Positions 1-11,770 of a stretch of DNA of 64,000 bases are shown here, piece after piece. The first letter of the stretch is position 1, and the number at the start of each line of letters is the position of its first letter. The stretch covers positions 1,736,001-1,800,000 of the forward strand of contig NZ_OU745390.1 in assembly GCF_916618955.1 (NCBI RefSeq), read 5' to 3'. The translations under genes and the position numbers were made by a program. This stretch comes from Pseudomonas sp. Marseille-Q3773 (GTDB lineage: Bacteria > Pseudomonadota > Gammaproteobacteria > Pseudomonadales > Pseudomonadaceae). The notes beneath the pieces are model-generated. The model was given only the letters and a program-made list of their open reading frames with translations. It ran no database searches and was not told where the DNA came from.

Positions 1-821
1 ATGACCACCGCCGCGAACGACAGGCCTTGCAGCATCATCACCTCGACGATATCGGCCTGCTGGTAGACCATCGCGCACCAGCCCCCCGCCACCACCATCA
101 AGCCGTTGCCCAGCAGGAACGCCACCACGCTGGCAGTGACCGCCACCCGGCCGCTACGCGCCAGCCGTGTCCAGTTGGTCGCCTGGGTAGCGCCACTGGC
201 GAAGGTACCGAAGACCATGGTCACGGCAGCCGAAAAGGTCATGGTCTCGTGCGGTAATACTGCGGCCAGGCCGGCAAGGCCACCGGCGTCGCGGGTAGCG
301 ATGTACATCGAGACCAATAGCAGCACGAACATCAACGGCACCGACACCCGCGACAGCACGTCCAGCCCCTTGAAGCCGATGATGGCCGTCATGCTGAAGC
401 CCAGGCCGAACAGCACCATCAACGGCATGCTGAAGCCTTCCGCCAGCCCCAGCAGCCGCACCAGCACGATGGCCACCGTGGCCGTGCCCCAGGCATACCA
501 GCCCAGTTCGGCGAAACCCAGCAAAAAGTCGGACAGTCGGCTACCCGCCTCGCCGAAGCAGAATCGCCCCATCAGCACGGTGTTCAGCCCGCTGCGCGAG
601 GCAATGAACGCCAGGGCTGCGGCATACAGGGCCAGCAGACTGTTGCCGACGGCGGCTACCCATAACATGTCGACAAAACTGAAGGCCATGCCCAGCTTGC
701 CGCCGGCGAACATGGTGCCGGTAAAGAAGGTGAAGCTGAACAGGACCATCGCGATCGGCAGCAGGCCCTTGCGGGCGGACTGCGGGGCTTCGCTGAGCGG
801 GAATTCGCTGGATGAGCTCAT
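1..821 (-). CDS. codB: Cytosine permease-like transporter (5' part, cut by window edge)
   Basis: The reverse strand reads from an ATG at 821 without a stop to the left edge, giving the first 273 residues of a protein that would normally be about 420. It begins MSSSSEFPLSEAPQSARKG and continues as successive hydrophobic helices with glycine-rich segments such as FTGTMFAGGKLGMAFSF. This is the pattern of the NCS1 family (CodB-type cytosine/purine permeases) in the inner membrane. A GGAG sits about nine bases before the start. The family is fairly clear. The substrate (cytosine or another N-heterocycle) is an inference, and codA is not visible because it would lie outside the window. Confidence 0.75.
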   Translation of the reverse strand, partial: MSSSSEFPLSEAPQSARKGLLPIAMVLFSFTFFTGTMFAGGKLGMAFSFVDMLWVAAVGNSLLALYAAALAFIASRSGLNTVLMGRFCFGEAGSRLSDFLLGFAELGWYAWGTATVAIVLVRLLGLAEGFSMPLMVLFGLGFSMTAIIGFKGLDVLSRVSVPLMFVLLLVSMYIATRDAGGLAGLAAVLPHETMTFSAAVTMVFGTFASGATQATNWTRLARSGRVAVTASVVAFLLGNGLMVVAGGWCAMVYQQADIVEVMMLQGLSFAAVV

Positions 822-1197
822 TGCACGGGGCTCCGGGTTGTAGTCGGGAGCAGGGAGAGCAAGATGCAGGCCGTTTTCACCGCACCGGTCAGGGCGCCCC
901 GGAGCAGGCGTGTCGCACTGCAGCCAGTGTGCATGGTGCACATTAAAGCGCAGAAAACGGCAATTGAAAGTGTGCCCGGCGACCTCATTTGAGGCGTATG
1001 CGCACCAAAGCAGGACGGCTTCGTGTCGTTGGCGCCCAGCGAGGCATGGCGTGAAGGAGCAGGGGGCACCATGCCCCAGACGTTGGGTAATGGGTAACCC
1101 GCTAGTGGGGGAATAGCCGCGTTTTTCACGCCGTGGTTTTCAACGCACTCCAGGCGCCACAAGGGCCTGATTGGCAGGGCTTCATATCCCGGACATT
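822..1197. other. Intergenic region between codB-like gene and oxidase
   Basis: No credible coding sequence was found here. The stretch separates two divergent genes. It holds a palindrome TGTGCATGGTGCACA at 928-942, about 107 bases upstream of the permease start, which could be an operator for that gene. The sigma-54 promoter of the oxidase follows at its right end. Small open frames on both strands lack ribosome binding sites and family resemblance. Confidence 0.5.
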
Positions 1198-1213
1198 TGG
1201 CACAAGCGTTGCT
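1198..1213 (+). promoter_or_regulatory. Sigma-54 (RpoN) -24/-12 promoter of the multicopper oxidase
   Basis: The sequence TGGCACAAGCGTTGCT matches the sigma-54 consensus TGGCACG-N4-TTGCW at 11 of 12 defined positions, with the invariant GG and GC at the correct spacing. Transcription would start near 1224, about 43 bases before the oxidase ATG. Such a promoter needs an NtrC-type activator, which is not encoded in the window. In P. putida GB-1 the NtrC-family regulator MnxR is required for Mn(II) oxidation, which makes this site notable. Confidence 0.75.
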
Positions 1214-1266
1214 CGGGGCGTGGTAACTAGCAAAACGCCACGAAGTCGTGAGCGAGGCACAAGCCA

Positions 1267-4659
<3,393 letters not shown>

Positions 4660-4668
4660 TTTGCAGCC

Positions 4669-4687
4669 GGGGCCGCCGGGCGGCCCC
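4669..4687 (+). terminator. GC-rich hairpin between oxidase and SCO gene
   Basis: A perfect inverted repeat GGGGCCGCC-G-GGCGGCCCC follows the oxidase stop by ten bases. There is no T-tract, so it is more likely an RNA-stabilising or attenuating hairpin inside an operon than a full terminator. Confidence 0.45.
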
Positions 4688-4770
4688 GTGCAGGCGCGCC
4701 CGCCGCCACTGCACACGGCCTGTGGTCGATGTGCCGGGAGGCGGCCTACCGGTATCCAGAGGACCGTATC

Positions 4771-5754
4771 ATGTCCGGCTCATGGCGCATTCTGCTCGTG
4801 CTCGCGCTGTTCGCGGCCAGCATCCCGTTGTGGCCGCTACAGCCGCAACAGCCCGACGCAGCACCCGCTGCATCGCCCTGGGGGGCCGACTATTTCCCCA
4901 ACATTCCGCTGCTGACCCAGGACGGCGAGAAAGTGTATTTCTTCGACGACCTGATCAAGGACAAAGTGGTCGCCATCAATTTCATCTTTACCGGCTGCAC
5001 CGACTCCTGCCCGGTCGAAACCGCACGCCTGCGCCAGGTGCAGAAGATCCTCGGTGACCGGGTGGGCCAGGACATCTTCTTCTATTCCATCAGCATCGAC
5101 CCGTTCAACGACACCCCCGCTACGCTGAAGCGCTACGCCGAAAAGTTCGGCATCGGCCCCGGCTGGACGCTGCTCACCGGCGAACCGGCTGACATCGAAC
5201 AATTGCGCCGCAGCCTGGGCCTGTATATCGAAGGCCTGGAAAACGGCCGCTCCAAAGACCACAACCTGAGCCTGATCATTGGCAACCAGGCCAGTGGCCG
5301 CTGGATGAAGGCTTCGCCTTTTGAAAGCCCGTACATCCTCGCTGACCGCCTGGGGAACAGCCTGCACAACTGGAAACAGGCCAGCACCAAGCCGCTGGAC
5401 TATGCCCAGGCGCCGGAGGTTCGCCCGCTCAGCAGTGGTGAGCAGCTGTTCCGCACGCGTTGCTCGTCCTGCCACACCGTGGGCAACAGCGAGCCGGGGC
5501 AGCGCGCTATCGGCCCCGACCTGCTGGGTGTGACTCGCCAGCGTGACGCCGCATGGCTGGCCCGCTGGCTCAAGGAGCCCGACCAGATGCTGGCGCAGAA
5601 AGACCCTCTGGCGATGCTGCTGTATGAACAGTACAACCGCCTGGCCATGCCCAACCTGCGCCTCGGCGACGGCGAAGTCAGTGCGTTGATGAATTACCTG
5701 GAGGAAGAAACCGCGCGCCTGCAGGCGCCGCTGGCGGACAAGGGCAACCCTTAA
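4771..5754 (+). CDS. SCO1/SenC copper chaperone fused to cytochrome c
   Basis: The 327-residue protein has an N-terminal membrane anchor (residues 7-22). A thioredoxin-fold SCO domain follows, with the copper/redox motif C76-TDS-C80 and the distal His in KDHNL (H164). A C-terminal class I cytochrome c domain carries heme motif C231-SSC-H235 and likely axial Met293 in LAMPNL. The ATG at 4771 was chosen because AGAGGA lies just upstream. SCO proteins deliver copper to cuproenzymes or act as thiol reductases. Its place directly after a multicopper oxidase suggests copper loading or electron transfer for that enzyme. The substrate link is inferred from context. Confidence 0.85.
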   Translation: MSGSWRILLVLALFAASIPLWPLQPQQPDAAPAASPWGADYFPNIPLLTQDGEKVYFFDDLIKDKVVAINFIFTGCTDSCPVETARLRQVQKILGDRVGQDIFFYSISIDPFNDTPATLKRYAEKFGIGPGWTLLTGEPADIEQLRRSLGLYIEGLENGRSKDHNLSLIIGNQASGRWMKASPFESPYILADRLGNSLHNWKQASTKPLDYAQAPEVRPLSSGEQLFRTRCSSCHTVGNSEPGQRAIGPDLLGVTRQRDAAWLARWLKEPDQMLAQKDPLAMLLYEQYNRLAMPNLRLGDGEVSALMNYLEEETARLQAPLADKGNP

Positions 5755-5835
5755 CGGCGATTGGCCATCAGTCATGAAGCTGTCATCTTACTGTCGTATT
5801 TTCTGGCCATTACCCAGGGTCGGGAACTGTCAGCA

Positions 5836-8160
5836 GTGATTCGCCGTTCGCTTTCCTCCGCCAGCCTTCTGCGGCTGCTGATCCTGATGCTGTGTGCCGC
5901 GACCCTGGCCTTCCTCTGGGGGCTGCACCTTGCGCAGCAGGCTGGTGCAAAGCAGGACGCGCTGGCGGCCAAGGCTGCCGAGCAGCTGAATCTGGCCAGC
6001 CTGGTTGGCGCAAGCCTGCGCCAGCTGGTCGACCGCGCCCAGGCTGTCGGCCGGGCCACGCGGGAGGACATGAAAACGCTGCGCCCGGGCAATCCAGGCC
6101 TGGCGAAGCTGCTTGGCGAAGACCCGCTGTTCAAGCGCATGGGCCTCTACGACCGCCAAGGCCGGCTGCTGTCGGCCAGCCATGCCGACGTGGCCGCCGA
6201 GTTGCCCGAAGGCTGGTTGCAACAGCTGCAACAACACGTCGCCGATTACGGCTTCACGCCATTCCTGCCCAGCGTGCAGGCCCCCAGCCAGCCGGCCAGC
6301 GGGCCGGACTGGCAGCTTCCCTTCCTACTGCCGTTGACCGACCTGCAAGGTGATGCCATCGACACCCTCCTGGTAGTGCAGCTGGACATCGGCTACCTGG
6401 CAGCGCTGCTGCAGCACGTCGAGCTGGGCGGCAGCGGGCTGGTGCGCCTGCTGCAGGGCGATGGCCGGGAGCGGCTGCGCATCGACAGCCGTGGCATGAG
6501 CGTGCCCGGTGACGCGCTGCAGCCAGGGTTGCCCGGCAGCGCCAGCGAGGCAGGCATGCTCACCCAGTACGCGACCGGCGTCACGTACCAGAGCCTGTTC
6601 CGTCGCGTACCCGAGCGGGGCTTCAGCATAGTGGTCAGCCGGAGCCAGGAGGAGACCCTGGCGCCTGTCACGCAGGCCTATGCCCGGCAGTTCTGGCTCA
6701 CCCTGGGCATGACCCTGATGATCCTCGCCAGCCTGCTGTGGACCTTGCGCCTGTTGCGCAAGCGCCAGGAGGCCTTCAGCGCGCTGGAGCAAGCCCAGCA
6801 GGTCAACCGGCAATTGATCGAGCGCCTCGAGGACGAGCACCGGCGCAGCAGCCATGCCGCTGCCACCGACCACCTCAGCGGCCTGCACAACCGCCGCCAG
6901 TTCGTCGAGGTCGCCGGCCAGGTGTTGACCCGTCAGCGCGGCAGGCGCCGGCTGATGGCGATTCTGTTCATCGACATGGACCGTTTCAAGTCGATCAACG
7001 ACTCGCTGGGGCACAAGGTCGGTGACCTGCTGCTGCAAGCCGTGGCCGGGCGTATCCAGCGCCTGCTGGAGCCCGGCGACGAAGCCTCGCGCTTTGGTGG
7101 GGACGAGTTCGTGGTGCTACTGGCGGGCGAACGCAGTGAAGAGCAGATCAATGCCTGGGTGCGTGAACTGGTGCAGAAACTCTCGGCCACTTACGCCCTG
7201 GATGGCCAGGAGGTCAATACCAGCCCCAGCGTTGGCGTCAGCATCTGCCCGCGCGATGGCCAGGACATCGACAGCCTGATCCGCAGCGCCGACGCGGCGA
7301 TGTACTCGGCGAAGCAGGCCGGGCGCGCCCAGTACCGCTTTTTCGACCCGTCACTGAACCTGGCTGATATCCAGGCCTTCACCCTGGAACAGGCCTTTGG
7401 CGGCGCGTTGGCCGAGCGCCAGTTCGTGCTGCACTACCAACCGCAGATTCGCCTCGACACCCAGCAGGTGCTGGGCTACGAAGCGCTGGTGCGCTGGGAC
7501 CATCCCGAGTTCGGCCTGCTCTATCCGGACCGTTTCATCGGCCTGGCCGAGCGCAGCGGTTTCATTGTCGAGCTGGGCTGGGAGGTGCTGCGCCTGGCCT
7601 GCGAAGCCTTGGCGGGTTGGGCCGCGCAGGGCGCCGAGACGCGGCTGGCGGTGAACGTATCCGCCCTGCAACTGCGTCAGGCGGGCTTCGCGGCGCAGCT
7701 GCTGGAGCAACTGCAGCAGTACGGCATCGCCCCACAGCGGCTGGAGCTGGAAATTACCGAAACCACCATTCTCGACCCCGAAGGCACGGCAGTAGCGCAC
7801 CTGCACTGCCTGCGCAGTGCCGGCCTGGGCATCAGCCTGGACGACTTCGGTCGTGGTTATGCCGGCTTTGCCCACCTGCACACCCTACCGCTGAGCAAGC
7901 TGAAGATCGACCGTTCGCTGATCGCGCCACTGTCCAACAGCCATGACGACAGCCCGATCGTGTCCTCCACCATCATCCTGGCCAAGCGCCTGGGCCTGGA
8001 GGTGGTCGCCGAGGGCGTGGAAACCCGTGAACAGGTGGTCTGCCTGAAGCTCGCCGGCTGTGATATCGCCCAGGGTTACCACTTCAGTCGGCCGTTGTCG
8101 CCGACCCAGCTGCGTGACTACCCACCGTTCAAGCGCAGCGGGGCCAGCGCTTGCGTGTGA
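5836..8160 (+). CDS. Membrane GGDEF-EAL cyclic-di-GMP protein
   Basis: A transmembrane helix near the N-terminus, a periplasmic sensor-like region of about 270 residues and a second helix (FWLTLGMTLMILASLLWTL) precede a GGDEF domain and an EAL domain. GGDEF is intact (SRFGGDEFVVLL, bases 7096-7110). The position of the inhibitory RxxD site reads EPGD, so product inhibition through it is unlikely. The EAL domain keeps EAL (7480-7488), the ELEITET segment, DDFGRG and the EGVET motif, so both diguanylate cyclase and phosphodiesterase activities are possible. The GTG at 5836 (MIRRSLSSASLL) is preferred; a TTG at 5761 would add 25 residues. The gene follows the SCO gene closely. Confidence 0.82.
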   Translation: MIRRSLSSASLLRLLILMLCAATLAFLWGLHLAQQAGAKQDALAAKAAEQLNLASLVGASLRQLVDRAQAVGRATREDMKTLRPGNPGLAKLLGEDPLFKRMGLYDRQGRLLSASHADVAAELPEGWLQQLQQHVADYGFTPFLPSVQAPSQPASGPDWQLPFLLPLTDLQGDAIDTLLVVQLDIGYLAALLQHVELGGSGLVRLLQGDGRERLRIDSRGMSVPGDALQPGLPGSASEAGMLTQYATGVTYQSLFRRVPERGFSIVVSRSQEETLAPVTQAYARQFWLTLGMTLMILASLLWTLRLLRKRQEAFSALEQAQQVNRQLIERLEDEHRRSSHAAATDHLSGLHNRRQFVEVAGQVLTRQRGRRRLMAILFIDMDRFKSINDSLGHKVGDLLLQAVAGRIQRLLEPGDEASRFGGDEFVVLLAGERSEEQINAWVRELVQKLSATYALDGQEVNTSPSVGVSICPRDGQDIDSLIRSADAAMYSAKQAGRAQYRFFDPSLNLADIQAFTLEQAFGGALAERQFVLHYQPQIRLDTQQVLGYEALVRWDHPEFGLLYPDRFIGLAERSGFIVELGWEVLRLACEALAGWAAQGAETRLAVNVSALQLRQAGFAAQLLEQLQQYGIAPQRLELEITETTILDPEGTAVAHLHCLRSAGLGISLDDFGRGYAGFAHLHTLPLSKLKIDRSLIAPLSNSHDDSPIVSSTIILAKRLGLEVVAEGVETREQVVCLKLAGCDIAQGYHFSRPLSPTQLRDYPPFKRSGASACV

Positions 8161-8236
8161 TGCCGGCACCTGCAGCGCAGGACAGGCGTAGCATTTCGGT
8201 TTATTGTGCTGTCCATCACCAACCGGCCCTCGCACC

Positions 8237-9187
8237 ATGACCGACATCGAGCGCTACCTGCGCGCCGCCACCCGTGACAACACCCGGCGCAGCTACCAGG
8301 CCGCCATCGAGCACTTCGAAACCCACTGGGGCGGCTTCCTCCCGGCGACGGCCGAGAGCATCGCCCGCTATCTGGCCGACCACGCCGACCAGCACGCCAT
8401 CAGCACCCTGCGCCAACGGCTCGCCGCACTCAGCCAGTGGCACCTTGCCCAAGGCTTCCCGGACCCGACCAAGGCCCCGTTGGTACGCCAGGTGCTGCGC
8501 GGCATCCGCACCTTGCACCCGAACCCGCCCAGGCAGGCCGCGCCGTTGTTGCTGCAGCACCTGCAAACCGCCGTGCAGTACTTCGAAGCGGAGGCCCGCC
8601 AGGCCCGGGAACGGCATGACCTGGCCGCCCTGCGTCGGGCCCGCCGCGACGCGGCCTTGCTGTTGCTGGGCTTCTGGCGCGGTTTTCGTGGCGATGAACT
8701 GGCGCGGCTGCGCGTCGAGCACATCCAGGCCCAGGCAGGTGTCGGCATCACCCTGTTCCTGCCGCGCAGCAAGGGCGACCGGGAAGCGCTGGGCGTGCAA
8801 CACCGTACCCCGGCGCTGAAGGCGCTGTGCCCGGTCACGGCCTACCTGCAATGGCTGGAGGTGGCCGGCATCGCCCACGGGCCGGTGTTCCGCAGGCTCG
8901 ACCGCTGGGGCAACCTGAGCGAAACCGCACTCAACAGCAACAGCCTGGTCGGCCTGCTGCGGCGCATGCTGGAACGCGCCGGGGTGCCGGCGGCACTGTA
9001 CACCGGTCATTCGCTGCGCCGTGGTTTCGCCACCTGGGCAACGGCCAACGGCTGGGAACTGAAGGCCTTGATGAGCTACGTGGGCTGGAAGGACGCCAAG
9101 TCAGCCTTGCGCTACATCGACGCGGCGCAGCGCTTTGGCGAGCTGGCCGTGCTCCCGGCCAACCAGGCCCAGGCGCTGCTACCTTGA
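8237..9187 (+). CDS. Solitary tyrosine recombinase/integrase
   Basis: The 316-residue protein has an N-terminal core-binding (SAM-like) region and a C-terminal catalytic domain. All catalytic positions look intact: R151 (FRGDEL), K179 (PRSKGD), H258 and R261 (HSLRRG), W284 (VGWKDAKS) and nucleophile Y293 (RYID). It is therefore likely an active strand-exchange enzyme of the phage-integrase superfamily. No excisionase, phage genes, integron cassette array or recognisable attachment-site duplication was found next to it, and its base composition matches its neighbours. It may be a resident chromosomal recombinase rather than a fresh insertion. The start at 8237 (MTDIERYLRA) is the first ATG fitting the family. 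Confidence 0.8.
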   Translation: MTDIERYLRAATRDNTRRSYQAAIEHFETHWGGFLPATAESIARYLADHADQHAISTLRQRLAALSQWHLAQGFPDPTKAPLVRQVLRGIRTLHPNPPRQAAPLLLQHLQTAVQYFEAEARQARERHDLAALRRARRDAALLLLGFWRGFRGDELARLRVEHIQAQAGVGITLFLPRSKGDREALGVQHRTPALKALCPVTAYLQWLEVAGIAHGPVFRRLDRWGNLSETALNSNSLVGLLRRMLERAGVPAALYTGHSLRRGFATWATANGWELKALMSYVGWKDAKSALRYIDAAQRFGELAVLPANQAQALLP

Positions 9188-9227
9188 GGTTGCCTGGCGA
9201 GCGCCTGCGCCAACGCCATCCCCGCGG

Positions 9228-10367
9228 TCAGCTTTGCCTTGCACGGTGCCACAAGCGGCCGATGTCACAGGCACGCGCGCGCAGCAGTTCGGCAGCATCG
9301 GCACAGGCCTGCTCCAGGCTCATCGGCCCGCCGGCCAGGGCAAAGGCAGCGTCGATGCCATGGGCATACAGCTGCTGGTAGCCTTCACCCAAGGTGCCGG
9401 CCAGCACCACCACCGGCACCCCATGGCGCCTGGCCACCCGCGCCACACCCAGCGGCGTCTTGCCGCGCAGGGTCTGCGCATCGAAACGCCCCTCGCCGGT
9501 GATCACCAGGTCAGCGTCTCGCACCAGCGCGTCCAGGCCAGCCAGTTCGGCCACCACTTCCACCCCGGGGCGGAACTGCGCGCCCATGAATGCCCGGGCC
9601 GCGAAGCCCATGCCACCGGCCGCGCCGCAGCCAGGGTAGTCACGCACGTCACTGCCCAGCAGCTGCGCACAGTGGTCGGCAAAGTGCCCCAGGGCCTGGT
9701 CCAGCGCCTGTACCTGTTGCGGGCTGGCACCCTTCTGCGGGCCGAAGATCGCCGAGGCGCCATTGGCACCACACAGCGGGTTGTCGACATCGGCCGCCAC
9801 CTCGACCTGCACCTCGGCCAGGCGCGGATCCAGGTCACTGGCGTCGATTCGGGCCAACCGGGCCAGGGCCAGGCCACCCTCCTCCAGCGCTTGCCCGTCA
9901 GCGTCCAGCAAGCGCAGGCCCAAGGCGCGCAGCATGCCACTGCCGCCATCGTTGGTGGCGCTGCCGCCGATGGCCAGGACGATACGCTGCGCCCCGGCCG
10001 CCAGCGCGGCGGCAATCAGCTCACCGGTGCCCCAGGTGCTGCTGCGGCAGGCATCGCGCTGGCCGGTCGGCACCAGTTGCAGGCCACTGGCCTGGGCCAT
10101 TTCGATGATTGCCGTACGGCTTTGTGGCAACCAGCCCCAGCCGGCTTCGACGCGTTGCCCCAATGGCCCGCGTACGGTCTGCCGGCGCAGTTCGCCATGG
10201 CTGGCGGCAAGAATGGCCTGCATGGTCCCTTCGCCACCGTCGGCCATCGGGCACTCGAGCAGCTCGGCTTGCGGCCAGGCTTCGCCCAGGCCCGCTGCGA
10301 TGGCGCGGGCGACACTGGCAGCGTCGAGGCTGTCCTTGAACGAGTCGGGGGCGATAACGATCTTCAT
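9228..10367 (-). CDS. Glycerate kinase
   Basis: The protein has 379 residues and begins MKIVIAPDSFKDSLDA, the hallmark of the type II glycerate kinase family (GarK/GlxK, PF02595). Other signatures are the ADGGEGT segment, GGSATNDGGSG and the C-terminal ITGEGRFDAQTLRGK. The enzyme phosphorylates D-glycerate with ATP, giving 2- or 3-phosphoglycerate. An AGGAGA lies seven bases before the start. A longer in-frame reading upstream to 10946 is spurious because it overlaps the cdaR coding region. It sits downstream of a CdaR-type regulator on the same strand, with an MFS carrier divergent from that regulator, forming a glycerate/diacid utilisation module. Confidence 0.92.
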   Translation of the reverse strand: MKIVIAPDSFKDSLDAASVARAIAAGLGEAWPQAELLECPMADGGEGTMQAILAASHGELRRQTVRGPLGQRVEAGWGWLPQSRTAIIEMAQASGLQLVPTGQRDACRSSTWGTGELIAAALAAGAQRIVLAIGGSATNDGGSGMLRALGLRLLDADGQALEEGGLALARLARIDASDLDPRLAEVQVEVAADVDNPLCGANGASAIFGPQKGASPQQVQALDQALGHFADHCAQLLGSDVRDYPGCGAAGGMGFAARAFMGAQFRPGVEVVAELAGLDALVRDADLVITGEGRFDAQTLRGKTPLGVARVARRHGVPVVVLAGTLGEGYQQLYAHGIDAAFALAGGPMSLEQACADAAELLRARACDIGRLWHRARQS

Positions 10368-10430
10368 GGGGATTCTCCTGTCCTGACCAGCGGCATGCTG
10401 ACAGGTGGCCGCCACGCTGGCCTCGGTCGC

Positions 10431-10465
10431 TTGCACAAAACCAGGGACGCGTTGTTTGGGCAAAC
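10431..10465 (-). promoter_or_regulatory. Half-operator and dyad upstream of glycerate kinase
   Basis: The reverse strand carries TTTTGTGCAA (10431-10440), which shares TTGTGCAA with the palindrome between the CdaR-like gene and the MFS gene. A second dyad GTTTGGGCAAAC lies at 10454-10465. Both are within 100 bases of the kinase start, so they could be regulator sites. This is inference from sequence similarity only. Confidence 0.35.
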
Positions 10466-10490
10466 GCCTGCGGGCCCGCCGCAGGCTTTT
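10466..10490. terminator. Hairpin after the CdaR-like gene
   Basis: GCCTGCGG-GCCCG-CCGCAGGC forms an 8-bp perfect stem. The T-tract lies on the plus strand side, so on the reverse-strand transcript it is a stem-loop without a U-run. It may weakly separate the regulator from the glycerate kinase gene. Confidence 0.4.
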
Positions 10491-10509
10491 CGCCAAGAGC
10501 GGCCAGCGC

Positions 10510-11607
10510 TCAGTCGGCCGGCAGCAACTGCAAGCCCAGATACAAGCTGAGCATACCCTCCATGCGCAGCGGGTCCACTTCAGCCAACTCGGCGATGCGC
10601 TCCAGGCGGTAGCGCAGGCTGTTGCGGTGGATACCCAGCGCATCGGCACAGGCCTGGCTCTGGCCGTCATGGGCGCACCAGGCGCGCAGGGTGGCGAGCA
10701 GCTGGCCGTTACCGTCCTTGGCACGGATACGCTGCAATGGCTGCAGCAATTCGTCCAGCGCATCATCGTTGCGGTGCCGCCACAACAGCGCCGGCAACCG
10801 GTAGCGCTGCAGGCTGAGCAGGCGCTCGCCAGGCACGACCTCGCGGCCATAGGCCAGCAGGTCACGGACCCGGCGGTAGCCCCGGCGCAGTTGCTCCAGG
10901 CTTTGTGCCGCGCTGCCCAAGGCCAGACGCTCCACCACCCAGCCATGACGTTCCAGGCGTTCCAGCAGGCGCGGCTCGTCGAGCGGCGCCCCGGCGGGGC
11001 GGCACCACAGCAACGACTGGCGGGCCGGGCTGACGCACCAGCTGTCCGGGTAGCGGCTGGTCAGCCATGCGGCCAGCGCTTCGCCAGGTGCCCCCGAGGC
11101 CAGCTCGAACAGGCAGGGCACACGTGGCAGCTGGGGTTTCAGCCCCAGCTGGCGGGCTTCGTCAAGCAGCCGGGGCGAATCGCCGCTGCCGCCAAGCAGC
11201 AGCGCCAGCAAGTCGTCGCAGCGCTGCCGCCGCCATTGCTGGTCGGCCTGCAAATGGCGTTGGGCCAGCAGCATTTCAGCGGTCATGCGTACCAGCTCGC
11301 CGTAAGTGCGCAAGTGTTGCGGGTCGCCGGTCAGGCCAAGCACGCCCATCAGCCGGCCATCGAGCATCAGCGGCAGGTTCACCCCCGGCTGCACGCCCTT
11401 CAGGCATCTGGCCGCGTCAGTATCCAGCTCGACGATGCGACCGTTGGCCAGCACCAGTTGCGCGCCCTCGTGACGCGTGTTGATGCGCTCCGGTTCGCCG
11501 CTGCCAAGGATCAGACCCTGGCTGTCCATCACATTGACGTTGCACGGCAGGATGGCCATCGCCCGGTCAACGATATCCTGTGCCAGGTCATGGTCGAGTT
11601 CGAACAT
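10510..11607 (-). CDS. CdaR-family transcriptional regulator (sugar-diacid type)
   Basis: The 365-residue protein starts MFELDHDLAQDIVDRAM, typical of the N-terminal diacid recognition domain of CdaR (carbohydrate diacid regulator). Its C-terminus carries the PucR-type helix-turn-helix (ADALGIHRNSLRYRLERIAEL). CdaR controls uptake and use of glucarate, galactarate and glycerate in Escherichia coli. Here it lies between a glycerate kinase and a divergent MFS transporter, so it probably controls both in response to glycerate or a related acid. The likely operator is the palindrome at 11666-11681. Confidence 0.88.
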   Translation of the reverse strand: MFELDHDLAQDIVDRAMAILPCNVNVMDSQGLILGSGEPERINTRHEGAQLVLANGRIVELDTDAARCLKGVQPGVNLPLMLDGRLMGVLGLTGDPQHLRTYGELVRMTAEMLLAQRHLQADQQWRRQRCDDLLALLLGGSGDSPRLLDEARQLGLKPQLPRVPCLFELASGAPGEALAAWLTSRYPDSWCVSPARQSLLWCRPAGAPLDEPRLLERLERHGWVVERLALGSAAQSLEQLRRGYRRVRDLLAYGREVVPGERLLSLQRYRLPALLWRHRNDDALDELLQPLQRIRAKDGNGQLLATLRAWCAHDGQSQACADALGIHRNSLRYRLERIAELAEVDPLRMEGMLSLYLGLQLLPAD

Positions 11608-11665
11608 TCAAGGGTCCTTGCGGTGTTAGGCTTTTGGGCTGGGGCACAGCAGTGCGGCGCAACCA

Positions 11666-11681
11666 TTGTGCAAAAGCACAA
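11666..11681. promoter_or_regulatory. Palindromic operator in the cdaR/MFS intergenic region
   Basis: TTGTGC-AAAA-GCACAA is a perfect 6-bp inverted repeat, lying 59 bases upstream of the CdaR-like start and 90 bases upstream of the MFS start. Its half-site recurs before the glycerate kinase gene. It is the best candidate binding site for the neighbouring regulator. Confidence 0.55.
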
Positions 11682-11770
11682 AGACAGGCACGCCGCCGTC
11701 CCCGAGACTCGTCAGGGCGAGCGCCGGAACAGGCGACGCGGCGACAACCATAACAACAGAGAACCCGATC

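Noticed and set aside
8161..9227. Integron or prophage around the tyrosine recombinase
   Set aside because: No attC-like repeats, cassette genes, phage genes or tRNA target were found.
9228..10946. A 572-codon reverse-strand frame covering glycerate kinase
   Set aside because: The N-terminal 193 codons overlap the CdaR-like coding region in another frame and show low-complexity Ser/Ala/Arg composition. The real protein starts at 10367 with a good ribosome site.
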